DNA of 64,000 nucleotides from Capronia americana (lineage: Eukaryota; Ascomycota; Eurotiomycetes; Chaetothyriales; Herpotrichiellaceae): the NCBI GenBank assembly GCA_016110215.1, contig JADWQD010000002.1, forward strand, positions 1-64,000, read 5' to 3'. A program made the position numbers and the translations under genes. The notes under the pieces were generated by a model, which saw nothing but the letters and a program-made list of their open reading frames with translations, was not told where the DNA came from and made no database searches. This document shows positions 34,347 to 46,413 of the stretch, piece after piece (position 1 is the first letter of the stretch; every line of letters starts with the position of its first letter).

Positions 34347-35949
34347 TCACCGCATGGGGACAGCTGGATATCCTACGAGATGAGTGTCGATCGCAAAGCC
34401 TTCCAACATGACAAGGGCTGGAAGCGTATGCTTGATGTTCGTGGTCTGCGGCGTTCTTTCAATCATCGTGATGGTGGGAGAGAGGGATATCAGGACCGTA
34501 GCACACTCCAGGAGATTTCGGTCAATGGCTTCATGGCTGCTGACTTTCATTCGCTCTTCGTCGAACTCAAATCCCGATTCGAAATATTGAACATCGTAGT
34601 GGAAGCTGGGATCGTTCATGAGCATGGCCAGCCGGAGCTGGAGGGCATCCAGGAAAGCTCGCTCTATAGCGCTCTGAAATGCAGCCTGATGCCCGGTTCG
34701 GACTACTAGCCAGCCTCCTTCGAGAGGTGTCTGTTCGAGACCCGCGGGTTGGCAGGGCCCAGGAGGAGTGGGGGCCGCACGCAAACTGAAGAAAACGTCG
34801 AAAAGGTCGCTCTGGTATTGTCTCGCCAAACCAGGGAGAGCAGGCTTGACGACTGTATCTAGATACGCTAGTTGATCTTCGACTTCCAAGGCCTCAACCA
34901 ATCGTGGGAACCCTGAATTGATTAGTCGTGGTGAAACGTGGGTAAGACGGGAGTGCCTTACGTTTCTTGCAAACATCCAGGAATCTACCGTTCAGCGAAG
35001 ACTGCGTACCGCTTGGACGGTCGGGCGCCAAAGTCCCAAAGGGCCGATTGAAGACCCAGTACGTGATGGCCGCCGCGGCGAACGCGCGAAGCACAATCTC
35101 CTTTGTCAGGAAAGGATCTCCAAAGAGAGTTCTCAGTTGTGATTCTATAGCACTGCGTTCTCTGGGGCCAAGGACCATCTTGCCGGCCAGCTCGAGGGAG
35201 GAACTCGTAAGTTTGCTCGCGGTCAGATCGGTGAACGGGTGCGCCTTGCAAAAGGCTTCTACGCCCGTTTCGATGTCCTGTAGAACCGAATCGAAGTGCG
35301 CTTGTGTTTCAGGACTTTCGAAGGCCTCATTAAACCTGCGGTTGTGCCCGGTACATTGCCAAGTATCCATCAGTTCTTCTTGGATGTACTCATAGTCCCT
35401 CACCGTAAGATCGTTCGGGTTCTTTGGTATTCTGGTAGGCCTGACGCGATGCTGCGGCTGTTCATCGGGTTGAGTACGAGCATGGCTTTCGTCTTCATCC
35501 GCTGGACTCCGATCGGCAGTTTCTGTGGTGGCGGTGCCATTGCTATGGCCGGTGTGATCGCCTGATTTGGTTGTAGGGTCGTCGACGGGTTGAGTGGGAG
35601 CGCGACTTGACCTCGGCTTTGGACTTGAAGTCGCAGGCCGGAAAGTCTTCTTGACGGCGTCCTTGTGCTGCACCCACTCTTTGACCAGTCGGCCGGTCGT
35701 GGTGCCAACTTGCTGCGCCACTTCTCTGAGCTTGTACAGTATTTCAGGCTTGGCTGGTCCTGAATCGCCGGGCTCGAGTTGTGCAGCCAGACGAATTTCG
35801 ACGTACTCAGCAGTTCGATCCACGGTGCTGGACCCCGCTCTGGCAATGTCATCCAGCGCGTTGCAGAGCACCTCCATCTGCTGAGGCGTCCATTTCGGCT
35901 TTCCGGTTGTGGTGGTGCCCTGTTTGGTGATGGCGCGCCTTCTCGCCAT
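34347..35949 (-). CDS. Uncharacterised 517-residue protein, two exons
   Basis: Minus-strand exons 34962-35949 and 34347-34912 are joined by a 49-nt intron (GTAAGG donor, ATTCAG acceptor) that splits an arginine codon (KK|R|FPRL). The start is the ATG at 35949; upstream in-frame codons lack ATG. I do not recognise a family. The N-terminus is basic (MARRRAITKQ) and could be a nuclear signal. Residues about 18-100 look like a compact helical domain (WTPQQMEVLCNALDD onward). A Ser/Thr/Pro/Asp-rich linker spans about 105-175, and a largely helical region follows to the end. There is no signal peptide, membrane span or cysteine motif. It is divergent from the Hsp70-like gene with 583 bp between starts, so co-regulation is possible but not shown. 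Confidence 0.7.
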
Positions 35950-36532
35950 GACGATGCGCAGTGGAAGGGAAGAGGGCGTTGATATGAGGGAATGGGAGTG
36001 ACGGAGCAACAGATGGCAAGCTTGACGGCGTCAAGGCAGAGGTCGACAGTCATATATAAGATGAGATGATTGTTTACTTGAATGTGGAAGCACCGACTGC
36101 CACATATATTGCGCCGGAATGCGGATTGTTTGCTGGGAGGGAAGGCAAACAATGACTGTTGTCCGTGTGCGTCACCACGGAGAACAAAGAGGAAGCAGCC
36201 ATGGAGGGTCCAGCTGGACCTCAGTCCATGATGAGGTTTGGCAAAAATCGTTCCCATTCATCGCGATGCTTGCGCTGTCTTCACACAATGCAGGTGTTTG
36301 CTGCGCCGCGCGCGCTGAAAGTCCAACTGCCTTTGCGCTTCCCATCATGGCACTCATTTCCCTCCTCTTACTCTTCACTGTCACGCCTCCTAGCTGGTTA
36401 CAGAGACAGTGCTACACTCATACCGCCGTGCCACCAAAACCAAATTGAACATATCAAACACTGGCTTCCGCCAAACCCAATACCCTCAAGAACACGCCCG
36501 TCCGACCTTACTAGGACTGGGACGGCGCGAGA
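35950..36532. other. Divergent promoter region
   Basis: About 580 bp between the starts of the 517-residue gene (minus) and the Hsp70-like gene (plus). A TATATAAG sequence at 36052-36059 sits about 105 bp upstream of the minus-strand start. Nothing else was assigned. Confidence 0.5.
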
Positions 36533-38931
36533 ATGAGACCTACAGATAGAGTCGCGAGGGCGACCCGATCAGCAGATCCTGGAGCCGCATCGTCAAAGCG
36601 GAAACGCGATCCCACAGGGCAGCAACCCAAGAACAAGAGAGCTCGAGCTGACCAGGGCGATTCCGACGACGAGCCTCTCCAACAATCCGCAGAGAAGCCA
36701 AGCTCTTCCGATCCTCCAACCCATGGCAATCTCGGCTTGTACCTGGGTATAGATCACGGTACAACGTGCCTCAAAGCATCTTATGCCGTGGTCAGAGTCA
36801 TCAACAACGTCCTTCAGCGCCCCTTGCTAAGTTCTGTCAAACCAGTCGAATGGGGTCCACGACGCGAACTTTCTGTTCCCACGCAGATCGCGTACAAGAT
36901 GGACTCCGACGGAGCGCTCGTACCAATATTTGGACACCAGGTGGAGGCCGCACTTGCGACCGACGAGATAAAGCCCGAAGAAGTCATCAGCTATTACAAG
37001 CCGATGCTCCTCAATGGGCGCATGAAGCAAGAGGCAGACCATCAGCGGGAATTGGCTGACCTGACTGACCACATGCAATCATTGGATGTGAATTCGGGTC
37101 TGAAAGCCGTTGGGAAGGAGTTCATCGCAGAAGATCCACATGGAGTTCAAGAGATCAAGCCGATCGCCCACTACGCCGCCTTTCTGCAGTACGCAATCCA
37201 TGAAAGCCTCAAACAGATCTCGACTAAACATGCCGATCTAAATCTGCCTGAATTCCCCTCCTTTCTCAACATGGTAGAGTACTTGAAGGGTAACATGAAG
37301 CATATCCGTATCGGGTTGACTGTTCCGGCGAACTGCGAGTGGTAAGGTGGCCCCTTTCTCCCTGACCAGTTATCATTTATGCTTGGTCCATGCTGACGCA
37401 AGCTGGTAGGTCTCTCGTTATGGCAGCTGCGATCAGTGCCGGGATTCCTACTCCAATTCCACTCATCTCAGAACCGGCCGCTGCAGCAGCCTTCGTGCTG
37501 ACCCGCCAGAGCCTTACTGGCGTCAACGTGAAGGGCAAGCGTCATATGACCTTGGACGCGGGCGGAGGGTCTGCGGATATTCACACCGGGAAATGCACCA
37601 GTGTTTCCCCTTTCCAGATGGAAGAACTGGCCAATCCAACAACCAAATGGATTGGTGGCTCTGAAGTGAACTCAGCTGCTGCCAAACTCGTCATCGCGGG
37701 TCTCCCGAACCTCAAGCAGACCTTGAAAGAGATCAAGGGCAGACGCAACGTCTCAGCACGGTATTCGGAGGCATTACAAAAGGATAGGGTCGGAGCTCAA
37801 ACTTTTCCTCGCCTCAAAGACTACACTGCGCTAATGCTCGAAAATGAACTCAATCAATCATTCGAGAGAGCCAAGAAGCGTCCATCCAATATCAACCAAC
37901 GATTTCTGCCCTTCAAGGGGCTTGTACACGACGATTTTAATCGGTCAGCGAGAATGCGTGGAGATGCCGGATTCCTTTTGTCTTCACCAGACTTGGAAAA
38001 AATCCATGCCACGTTAGCGTGTCCACTCGCCGAAATGGTGACGGAGACGCTTGAAGTGCTGGCCGAAGACGACCCTCACAAGGACAAGCTCAGTCCCCCT
38101 CTTGATCAGATCACCGTGTGCGGAGGCCCCACTACCAACAGCTATGTCCAGGAGGTAATACGCAAGAAGATCCAGGATTGGATCCGTGGGGTCGGTGGCA
38201 CATATTCAATTCCAGTGGAGTTTGTTATGAATCGTGAATCTTCTGAGATTCGGCCAGACCGTGGATCTCCTGTGGGCTCAACATGTGTAGCACATGGTGC
38301 CGTGCTACTCCTAGCCGATGAACGTTTGGAGCGAGAAAGAATGCTTCATTGCCGTCTCTTCACCTGGGCTTTCGAAAAAGGCACACTCGAAGCCAATGTT
38401 TTTGAGGGCCCGGCCTCTGCTCGGGTGCCCCGATTCATCACCAACGACAGGCAAACTCTTCACCACGAACACGAGATCCCGATGGAAGCCAAGCGACTCT
38501 TGTGCGTCAAGGAAAAGGTCAGACTCCCCGACAGGGAAACGGGATGGGATGTGGTGGAGGAGCTATGCTGTATGAAGACTCTGGATGGTCCTTCTCCCAA
38601 GGTAGGCGACGGAACTTACGAAGTGATCCCGCTGAGACTCTCTCTATCTGAGGGGGAGCTTGCCGCCGTCCCCCGGAGGAAACATGAAGGGAACACCTAT
38701 CTGATCTACGAGTACGTTTTCTTCGTGCAGTTCGTCGGCACGTGTCTCCAAGTCGACATCCTTATCCCACGATCTGGCGTTGTCGGGGAGGACAACGACG
38801 TTGGCGACAACCCTATTTGCAAAACCTTTCGATTCGCCTGGGAGGGGTCGTTCTACCCTGTCGGCACAGCATCTAGGGAGAGTGATGCAGAAGTCATGAA
38901 TCCCACAGCTGAAGCGCAATCGCGTCCCTGA
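36533..38931 (+). CDS. Diverged Hsp70-like ATPase with N-terminal nuclear signal
   Basis: Exons 36533-37341 and 37410-38931 encode 776 residues. The fold is Hsp70/actin ATPase-like. The phosphate-1 loop is YLGIDHGTTCLKAS (canonical GIDLGTT), phosphate-2 is LDAGGGSADIHTG, and the adenosine loop is ITVCGGPTTNSYVQE. The residues for nucleotide binding are thus largely kept. The C-terminal 250 residues do not resemble the canonical Hsp70 peptide-binding domain, and there is no EEVD or HDEL end. The first 45 residues carry a bipartite basic signal (KRKR and KNKRAR), suggesting the nucleus. The 68-nt intron splits a tryptophan codon (CE|W|SLV). Such orphan Hsp70-like proteins are expanded in filamentous ascomycetes, and their clients are unknown. 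Confidence 0.85.
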
Positions 38932-39436
38932 GTGCGGAAAGGTGGTTTGAAGTCCCTGGACCATCGGGACCGCTTGGAATTCGAAGGGTTGAGATGCGTT
39001 GAACAACAACAGGCGAACACGGCGGAGAACATCTGGGTCCTCTTGACCGTTTAGGAAAATTGACAGAGGAGAGCTGGTTGAACGAACATTGAAGGAACCC
39101 AATGTCCTCATTTGCTTGTTTATGGAAAATATGTCTCTTCAGGAAAGACCGCCACCTAGCTCCGCGGAAGGGCTGGCTACCGGTGTAAAGTACTGTGAGG
39201 ACCGCAATGAATATGTGTCAAGCATTCATCCTCACGCTCACGCTCACGCCCGCCTCACCAATCTCGCAGCTTCCATCAGCGAAGAGCAGTAGGTACAAGA
39301 GTAGAACAATGTGCAGAAGCTCACTAATCGTCTCCGACCATCTATATGCCTGCCTCTGCTCGACACTTGACGCCACAATGTGGATCCTCTGCCTCTTCGC
39401 TTCTCTTGACCTCCCCTGGTCTCCTCTTAGCCCCAG
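38932..39436. other. Convergent 3' regions with CTCACG hexamers
   Basis: This lies between the Hsp70-like gene and the minus-strand orphan. At 39231-39248 are three CTCACG hexamers, the same unit found inside the orphan's coding region. No gene. Confidence 0.55.
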
Positions 39437-40309
39437 TCACGTCTCGTCCTCTTTCATCCCTTCCCTCCCTCCTTTAATCCTGCCCGCCTCCCTCGCCATC
39501 TCCTCCCACATTTCCACCGTCGGACAAAACTCAAACTCGGCCAGCATATCCACCCCCTGACCCACCATGCTCTCCAGCTCCTTCCACCCTTTCTCATCCT
39601 TCCGGGCGGGGACGCGGAAGTTGGAACCCACACGCACACCGGGCCCGCCGCAGCACGGACACCGCTTGGCATGGTCGTGGCCGAGCCCGACGAGGCGCGT
39701 CCACCATGCTTCGGGATCGTACTGTCTCAACCATGCGAGATCTTCGTCACTCAAGGGATCGACATTAACACTACCACCCACACTCACGCTCACGCTCACG
39801 CTAGGACTACGGTCTTGCTCCCCGCGAGCTTGCTCCTGCTCCTGCTGCGTGTGTTCCTGTTGGTGGCACTGACGCTGGTACATAAGGTCATCAAATCGCC
39901 GTCTAAGGTCGTGCATCCTTCGTCGCGTCGCTGGCGGGAGATTATTCGACGCGTTCAGCCTCGCCGCGGCTCTTAGTTCGGGACATATGTCCCACCGGGG
40001 CCGGACCGACCATCCGTTCCGATCAACGCGGTATTCGAAGCGGACGGGGTCGAAGAACGGCTTGAACAGCCGGCGACACGAGCGCGACAGACAGATGAAT
40101 TTGGGCCGGTGGGGGGTTTCGCATGATCGGAAGCGGAGATTCGTGCGGCCTGGGGGTGTGGGCGTGGCTACCGTGTCGGAGCCGGGGTGTTGTAGCAAGC
40201 TCGTGCTCACGCTGGCGTTGGCGCTGGCACTGGTGATGAATTCGCCCTTCAAGAGGTGCGGATGGGTGCGTTCGAACTTCTGCGCAAGTACATAAGTACG
40301 CAAAAGCAT
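39437..40309 (-). CDS. Orphan 290-residue protein with SV repeat and CxxC segment
   Basis: A single minus-strand exon from the ATG at 40309. No family recognised. Residues about 70-95 contain FICLSRSCRRLFKPFF. A Gln/Glu-rich stretch (HQQEHTQQEQEQARGEQ) lies near 150-165. An SVSVSVSVGGSVNVD tract follows, encoded by tandem GTGAGC hexamers (plus strand 39781-39803). RCPCCGGPGVRVGSNFRVP near 220 looks like half of a zinc ribbon. WDICPELRAAARL and EFCPTVEMWEEMAREAG suggest folded segments. There is no signal peptide or membrane span. The open frame, its ATG and amino-acid composition support a real gene, but a 5' intron cannot be excluded. Confidence 0.6.
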   Translation of the reverse strand: MLLRTYVLAQKFERTHPHLLKGEFITSASANASVSTSLLQHPGSDTVATPTPPGRTNLRFRSCETPHRPKFICLSRSCRRLFKPFFDPVRFEYRVDRNGWSVRPRWDICPELRAAARLNASNNLPPATRRRMHDLRRRFDDLMYQRQCHQQEHTQQEQEQARGEQDRSPSVSVSVSVGGSVNVDPLSDEDLAWLRQYDPEAWWTRLVGLGHDHAKRCPCCGGPGVRVGSNFRVPARKDEKGWKELESMVGQGVDMLAEFEFCPTVEMWEEMAREAGRIKGGREGMKEDET

Positions 40310-41402
40310 GGATTGACGAAAAGTACGGTAACACGGGTGGCAGGGGCTAGAGGGAGGAAGGGAGGGCTTGTTCTCTTTCCTTAATTACTCCGTACGCATT
40401 CGCATACGCACACGCATACATCAGTATGTACATTACATTACATACCTGTTCATCAGGGTAAGGGCAGCATGCTTGCGAGCAGCCTCTGAGCGCGACATCG
40501 CCAATGTTACAACCGATAAGGTTGGCGCGGTCTTTCCTTCTACACGACATGGATCATGCGTGCGGGCGTGAGTGCGTGCGTGGATCGTTCTTCCCGGCTG
40601 TGGCGTCGCACGGTCGGTATATTCTCCAGTGTAATCAGGTGTTGGAGAAAATTTGATCCAGTGATATATAAAAGTACATCAAGAAATGGTGAAAGAGGAA
40701 AGAGGCGACGACTTGGCGGTACATGTTACAGTGAGCTGTGTGTGGATTCACTTAGCGGTGACTCAGTGTCTCAGCGAGGGATTCCTTCCGCGGGTTAGAC
40801 TAACTGTTTCAGTATGGCGGCACTCACCAGCTTACCAGTGATATTATAGAGTACGTTTGTTTTTTGTGTCTGCAGAAGCACATCGAAAGCAAGCCGATAT
40901 ACTACGCGTAGCTCGATGCATTGTCCACAGTCATGAGCTAGATGCCCTAAACTGAGGTAACAAAGTAATCATGACCTGGTGGCATCTCGTGTATATTCCG
41001 CTACCAAAATATTCATGTGAACCAGACCTGCGACGAGCCTACATCTGCTACTGTTACTTTAGAACTATAAGAATCGTCGAAACGAGACTACTCCAAACCC
41101 CAAACCACAAGGCCAAGCTCAGTGTCACATAAGCAGGACACGCCAGACTCCAGGGCCACTTCAAGTATCCCATTGAGTCAGTTCCAAAAGGACAGAACCA
41201 CAGCTCCATCATAAGGCTTCGTAAGTTGTTATCATCGAATTCATCAAACACCAAATCTCCGAAACAAGTCAGCCATGTCCAACGCCTTCGCTCGAAGTAC
41301 TAACCGGACAAAAACACATGCGCTGAATGAAGAAGAGGAGACTGGAGCAATGTAGCTCATCGACACAGCGCATCTCCCCGCCCGTATCCTACATCTACCA
41401 CC
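40310..41402. other. Intergenic, no gene seen
   Basis: About 1.1 kb with a degenerate CGCATACG/ACATTACAT low-complexity patch at 40395-40450. No supported gene. Confidence 0.5.
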
Positions 41403-44400
41403 TTACCTGAAATATCCGGGGACCAGTAAATCAAATCCCTTCTCCCGATCTTCCAGCAGGTCAAATCCTCTCAGGTCCACCTCAAGCTTCTCGGCCACAT
41501 CTTTTTGCCTAAACAGCATGTCGTTCATCAACTGCGTACCCTCGGAGCGATCACCCAACGGATCGTCCAGTATTACCTCTGCCTGCTTAAAGAGGATTCG
41601 CACAACAGTCCCGTCCATGCCATCGAACTCGCTGGTGCCTCTCAATTCAGCAATGTCCAACGCTTTGGACAGGTAATTGAGCGCCTTCTTGTGATTGTCT
41701 TGTTCGAACTCGGTGCATGCCAACTTGTAGCATGCCGCCGCTGTGAGAGGGTGCATCGGGTTAAAGTCCTTCGAGATCTGTCTGGTCTGCTCGTAGGAGC
41801 GTGCTGCTTGCATGTATTGGCCCTGCACAAACTCCAGATTGCCGTACGCGTAATGCAGGTTGGCAGTAAAAAGCCGGTTGCGGCCTTTCTCCTTGTTCAG
41901 CACGCCTTCGCACTTTTGATACATGCTGTATGCCTGCGGGTACCGCTCCTGCAAGAAATAAACACGGCCGATCTGCAGATAGTTGAGTGCAAGCAGTGAT
42001 GCGGCCTCGTCGCCGATAGCTTCCCTTATCGCGACAGCCCTCTCGAGCCACTCCAGGGCCGCTTCGAGGTTGCCTTCGGCGGTCTCGAGGTTGCCGAGGT
42101 TGGAGAGGATGGTTGCGATTTCGGCGTGGTCGTCTGGTAAGAGGCTGGACCGGATAAAATAGCATTGTTCTATCACTCCTCTAGCGCTGCGGAGCTTGTT
42201 GAGCTCGTAATACGTCACGCCAGCGGTGTTGAGGAGGTGGGCGTAATCTAGGCTTTCTTTGTCTTGGGCGGCGGAGCGCGCAATATCCACAAGGTTCAGC
42301 GCTTCTTCGTAGTCGGCAATCTCGAAGAGGTACCTGACGCACGCCATGTGTTAGCAACTGCCTACCATGATACCGCCTAATACATACCAAGCAGCATTGC
42401 CGAGGAGTTTGACGAGGATATCAGCAGACGCCATCCCCTTTAGGGGAATATCATCTTCCTGTCGGTTGCTGGTGTATGCCCTGTATTTGAGTGCCAGAGT
42501 GACAACATGCTGAATCCACAATTGACAGTTCTCCCAGTACTCAGTCAACGGTCGGCCTTGAGATTGTTTAGGGAAAGCATCGAACAGCAACAGGACCATA
42601 GCGTCGAAGAAGTCAATCAACTCATCCTTGCCTTGGTAGCTCACAGCTTCCTGTACCGTACGATGTATAGCCATGTCACGACCGGTCTTTTTGATCAAAT
42701 CCTTGACGAACAACTCGTTGATGGCCTCGATGAGTCTGGATGACGGATTGATGACGGTCTGCAGAGAAGTGCCACCACCTGTCTTGACCACATTGGTATT
42801 GTGGGAGGCCGTCCGACAAAACTCGAGTTTGCTAGCGAGCATGTTCTGATCGCTGGGCAGAAACAGGTCGATCAGGATTTTATCGGGCGCCAGAAGCGAC
42901 AAGCCCGACAAGATGTTCTTGGCAGGTTCGGTAAGGTTCTTGAACGAGATGTTCCAGATCGTGTCCAAGGCACGGACGAGAGGGTCGCGCGCTGAGATTT
43001 GTCGTCGCGGAAGACGCTGGTAGCTATCGTTGAACATTTCCATCAGCGCTCGTGCGGTCCCGCTGGGATTGATTTCGGGGTCGAGAATCAGGTTGGCCGC
43101 ATGACGGATAGCGATCGGGAGACCACCAGTCTTCTTCAACAGCGCAGAGATGGCTGCCTCCTCAATCTCCACCATCATGTCTTCACTGTTGAGGTGGTTT
43201 GACTGCCAGGCTTCACCGAGGCAGGCAAGGAAGAGATTCCTTCTTTCAACGTCGCTGAAGAGCTGGACAGTCTCGCCGTGACGTTGATCGTCACCAAAGA
43301 AATTGTAGTACGAGCGGGATGTAAGCAACATAGCACCACGTCCTCCATTCGGCCAATATCCCTTGAGCAGCTGTGCGCGTTCGGCGTTGTCATAGATCAA
43401 AAGCCAGCGCTTCTGCGTGTGACCTGCAGATACCTGTCAGCCAGTGTTGTCATAAACGGGGTGGGCGAGGTGATTGTTCCACAACGGCGCCATATTGCGC
43501 AGAGAGAAGTTACTCACGCAACCATCGTAGCACACGCATCAGATTCTCATCAAAGGTGGCATTCTTGTCCGCGCCAGGGAGCTCCAGTGCTAGAGCAATG
43601 TCGGTAAAACTCTGACGAAGAGCACCCTTGGTTTCCGCTTGAATCCAAAAGACGGCATTGTAATGTTTTCTGTGCTTCCGGGCATATTCTAGTGCAATCT
43701 GCGCAGAAATTCAGTTCGACTGCGTGATACGGCCGGGCTATTGCGGGCTTACCTGCGTTTTCCCTATACCACGCCTGCCATAAATCGTATACGTCCGAAT
43801 AGCGGGTGTTTCCTGCTGACCGAGCCATTCATGAATGTTGTCGAGGTCTTTCTCTCGGCCTATGAAATGATCCGCTCGTAGGGGTGGAAGAGTGTCGAGG
43901 GGAAAGATTGCCTTCTCACCACCATCCATCTGCTCTTTACGGAGGCGTAGCCCGTCGGAACCGTAGCGAGCATCTTGCGAGTGGTTGATCCTATTATTGG
44001 TGGTCACGTCTCGAAGATGCCTGATTGTTTTGGCCAGGGACTCGTAAGTCTCCGCCCGCCTCGGCTCCATGTCGACCATCCATTTAGCCTGGAAGTCTTT
44101 ATCTGTCGCACACCATCAGAGAGAATCCTCTTGCAGCAGATAGCTCGGTCATACCGTCATAGTTGCTTTGCATGTAGTCAATAGAGATCTTGAGAAGGCC
44201 AATCAAGGGCTCAAAGGTGTCGGCCAATTCTGTGCGGATATTGTTGATTTCATTTGTCTTGTTCTCTATCTGGCCACGGATCGAGTTGACCAGAAGCTCC
44301 AGATTTCTCTGCAGCTCCTTCATCCAACGTTGTGTGGCTTTGAGCTTCACATCTGAGTCGACCGAGAGCTAAGGTGTATTAGAACTCGAGCACAACTCCA

Positions 44401-45018
44401 GCGACATAACTAAGATCTCATACCTTAACATTGAGATAGGCAAGACGCCAGAGGCTGGATGTGTCGATGGTCTCCACCTCGACGATTTCCGCATCGGTGT
44501 CATTCGTCAATTCGATAACGAGCTCCTTGACGAGTTCATCGAATCTCCAAAGCCCTTGTGTCGCCTGGTCAGCATTTCGAAACCGAGGCAATAACCACGA
44601 ATATCTGTCTAAACAGCAGTGACCCAGCTAGAGCACCTACACTTGTCAAATTGCGTCAGGCCAAGCAGGACTGTCGATTTCATAGCTTGGTTGGCTTGTT
44701 GCGCTGCGGTCTTTTCCTTGTATACATATCCTCCGAAAGATTCGTGGTCGGTGAAGCCGTTCGATTGCTCCATGTCGGCTCTGCTTAACGGCCATAATGT
44801 GTTGGCATACTTAAATTGCTCGATCAAGAACCGTCGTGTGTCGCTACAGATGTCAACGAGGCTGTCAGAGGGCTGCAAGGCTCAGTAGGTTATCATACCC
44901 GAAATCTGCAGCGAGCGTCAGTCCAGATTGAGGGAAATGAAACCCTGAGCCGCTCACTTAACTGCCATTCATCCTCTCGCATGTGGGACGGCACTGGAAG
45001 AGTCTGGCCGCCCGACAT
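41403..45018 (-). CDS. NLR-type STAND protein: novel N-terminal domain, NB-ARC, TPRs (nine exons)
   Basis: Minus-strand exons 44958-45018, 44899-44905, 44641-44843, 44424-44554, 44155-44368, 43753-44102, 43518-43698, 42388-43423 and 41403-42333 sum to 3114 nt (1037 residues). Every internal phase matches. NB-ARC motifs are Walker A GRRGIGKTQ (about 314-322), Walker B RWLLIYDN (388-395), MLLTSRS, and GGLPIAI (about 483-489). From about 730 come tetratricopeptide repeats of the kinesin-light-chain/NLR type (e.g. HAEIATILSNLGNLETAEGN). The N-terminal 205 residues are helical and match no domain I know (not HET, Goodbye, SesA or patatin by eye). Fungal NLRs of this build act in non-self recognition and programmed cell death. 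The start has a CCACCATG context. The 5' part is least certain, because it needs a 7-nt exon. The acceptor of the intron before WLWRF is AAG. Confidence 0.85.
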
Positions 45019-46131
45019 GGTGGTAGAGTAGTGTCAGTAAGGCTGAGAGTCTTAAATGTCCGCCCAGAAGCTGAATCGACTGAAGAGCCGCAACAACTTG
45101 GAGGACAACAAGCTGCAGTTCAGAGACGGTAAGGTAAGCAGAGAAATTGGATGGAAGAGGAGCTGAGCACGGGAAGGGCGCTTTATTAGGACAATGAAAG
45201 GGCCATATGCACGGTACTGCATTGTGAGAGGGGTATCGCATATCAGTGGCTGCCTGTGCTGCAGTTATGAGTTGTGACATGGTCGCGGAGAGCGCCGCCA
45301 ACCCCCACGCTTCATCTGGAAGAGCGAAGCTCAAGAGGCGGCAGAAATGATGCTCTCTGTCGCATATGCGCCTATGTGACAGTATCTCCCAATAGCAAGA
45401 AGGAATTGCTTGGTTTTGAAGAACGTGGCACTGTAGTCGGGCGTTGGAAGCTTTGCGGCCTAATGCAATGCCCTGCAGGTGACGACCAACCAAAATGAGT
45501 AAAACTTGCTAAGCCGAAATAACACAACCGGAGATGACGGGACGATCTGGGGAAAACGAAATAAAATAAATGAACAGGCGATATTCGGATCGTTGTGACA
45601 AGGTCGGGTTGGGAAATGCTTGCAACGACAAGCCTACAGCGTGGAGCACGTTTAGGCCTGCAATGAAATCTGGGGTAGCATCGGACGTGCGGGACCTCGT
45701 ACGGAGTCCGCACCACTCCACCGCAAACTTGCTCGAATCGTAGATTGGATGGTCAATTTGAATTTTGAGCTGAATGATGCCCATGGGCAACGACTCGAGC
45801 TACTTATCAAACCTCAATGGTGGTCCATGGTCTATGTGTAGCTTATGTAGCAGTCAGGCCGCCCATCCCGACAACGCCATGCGCTCGCAGAAATAATAGT
45901 AGGAAAGTAGTAGTAGTAGTCTGTACAGGAGGGCATCGGCCGCCGCATCGTCCGGAAAGCCATTGCAGTAAGGTGAGTTTCAACCGACTTGAAGCTCAGG
46001 GAGGACCTGGAATCAATGTCCATCTGCGATGTGCTTCGTAGTCAAGGTTGAAGTAACGTATGATTTTGGCAGGCCGCGGACATTGCTAGTGAGCAAGATG
46101 GGGCGTTGATAGGAGGCTGCGCTCGGAAGAC
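45019..46131. other. Intergenic: NLR promoter/leader and (AGT)n patch
   Basis: A minus-strand frame upstream of the NLR ATG is open to 45493 but looks like pyrimidine-rich leader. An (AGT)5 microsatellite lies at 45906-45920. No other gene supported. Confidence 0.5.
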
Positions 46132-46413
46132 CTAGTAACCACCAAGGTTGGCAGTTCCTAAAATGGAATTAGCGATTGTGGAGTGGCTCAAGGGCAACTG
46201 AGGGTGTCACAAACCATGGTCATGAGTCTGGGAACAGATGACAACCAATTTCTCAACCGCACCGTATTCGCGCTTCTTCTGAGAGGAGACGAGTTTCTGC
46301 CATGGACGCGCCTTCTCTTGAACAGCAGGATACCCACGGGGGTTGAGGGACTTGAAGAAATCGGCGTCCGTACAGATCTCGCGCATGGTGTCGCACTCGT
46401 TTCGGGGAGCCAT
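46132..46413 (-). CDS. Small 74-residue protein, unknown
   Basis: Minus-strand exons 46215-46413 and 46132-46157 encode 74 residues ending in TANLGGY. The 57-nt coding intron has a GTTTGT donor, a CTAAT branch site and a TTTTAG acceptor, and restores the frame (HDH|G|TANLGGY). The ATG follows directly on the acceptor of a likely leader intron (46414-46483, CTAAC branch, CATCCAG end), and the roughly 250 nt of exon before it contain no ATG at all. The protein starts MAPRNECDTMREIC, is basic and soluble, has three cysteines, and carries no signal peptide. I do not recognise it. Support is from splice logic only. Confidence 0.5.

Noticed and set aside
44969..45493. Minus-strand open frame upstream of the NLR start, Leu-rich
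   Set aside because: It overlaps the NLR first exon in another frame and looks like pyrimidine-rich leader; the CCACCATG start at 45018 is better.
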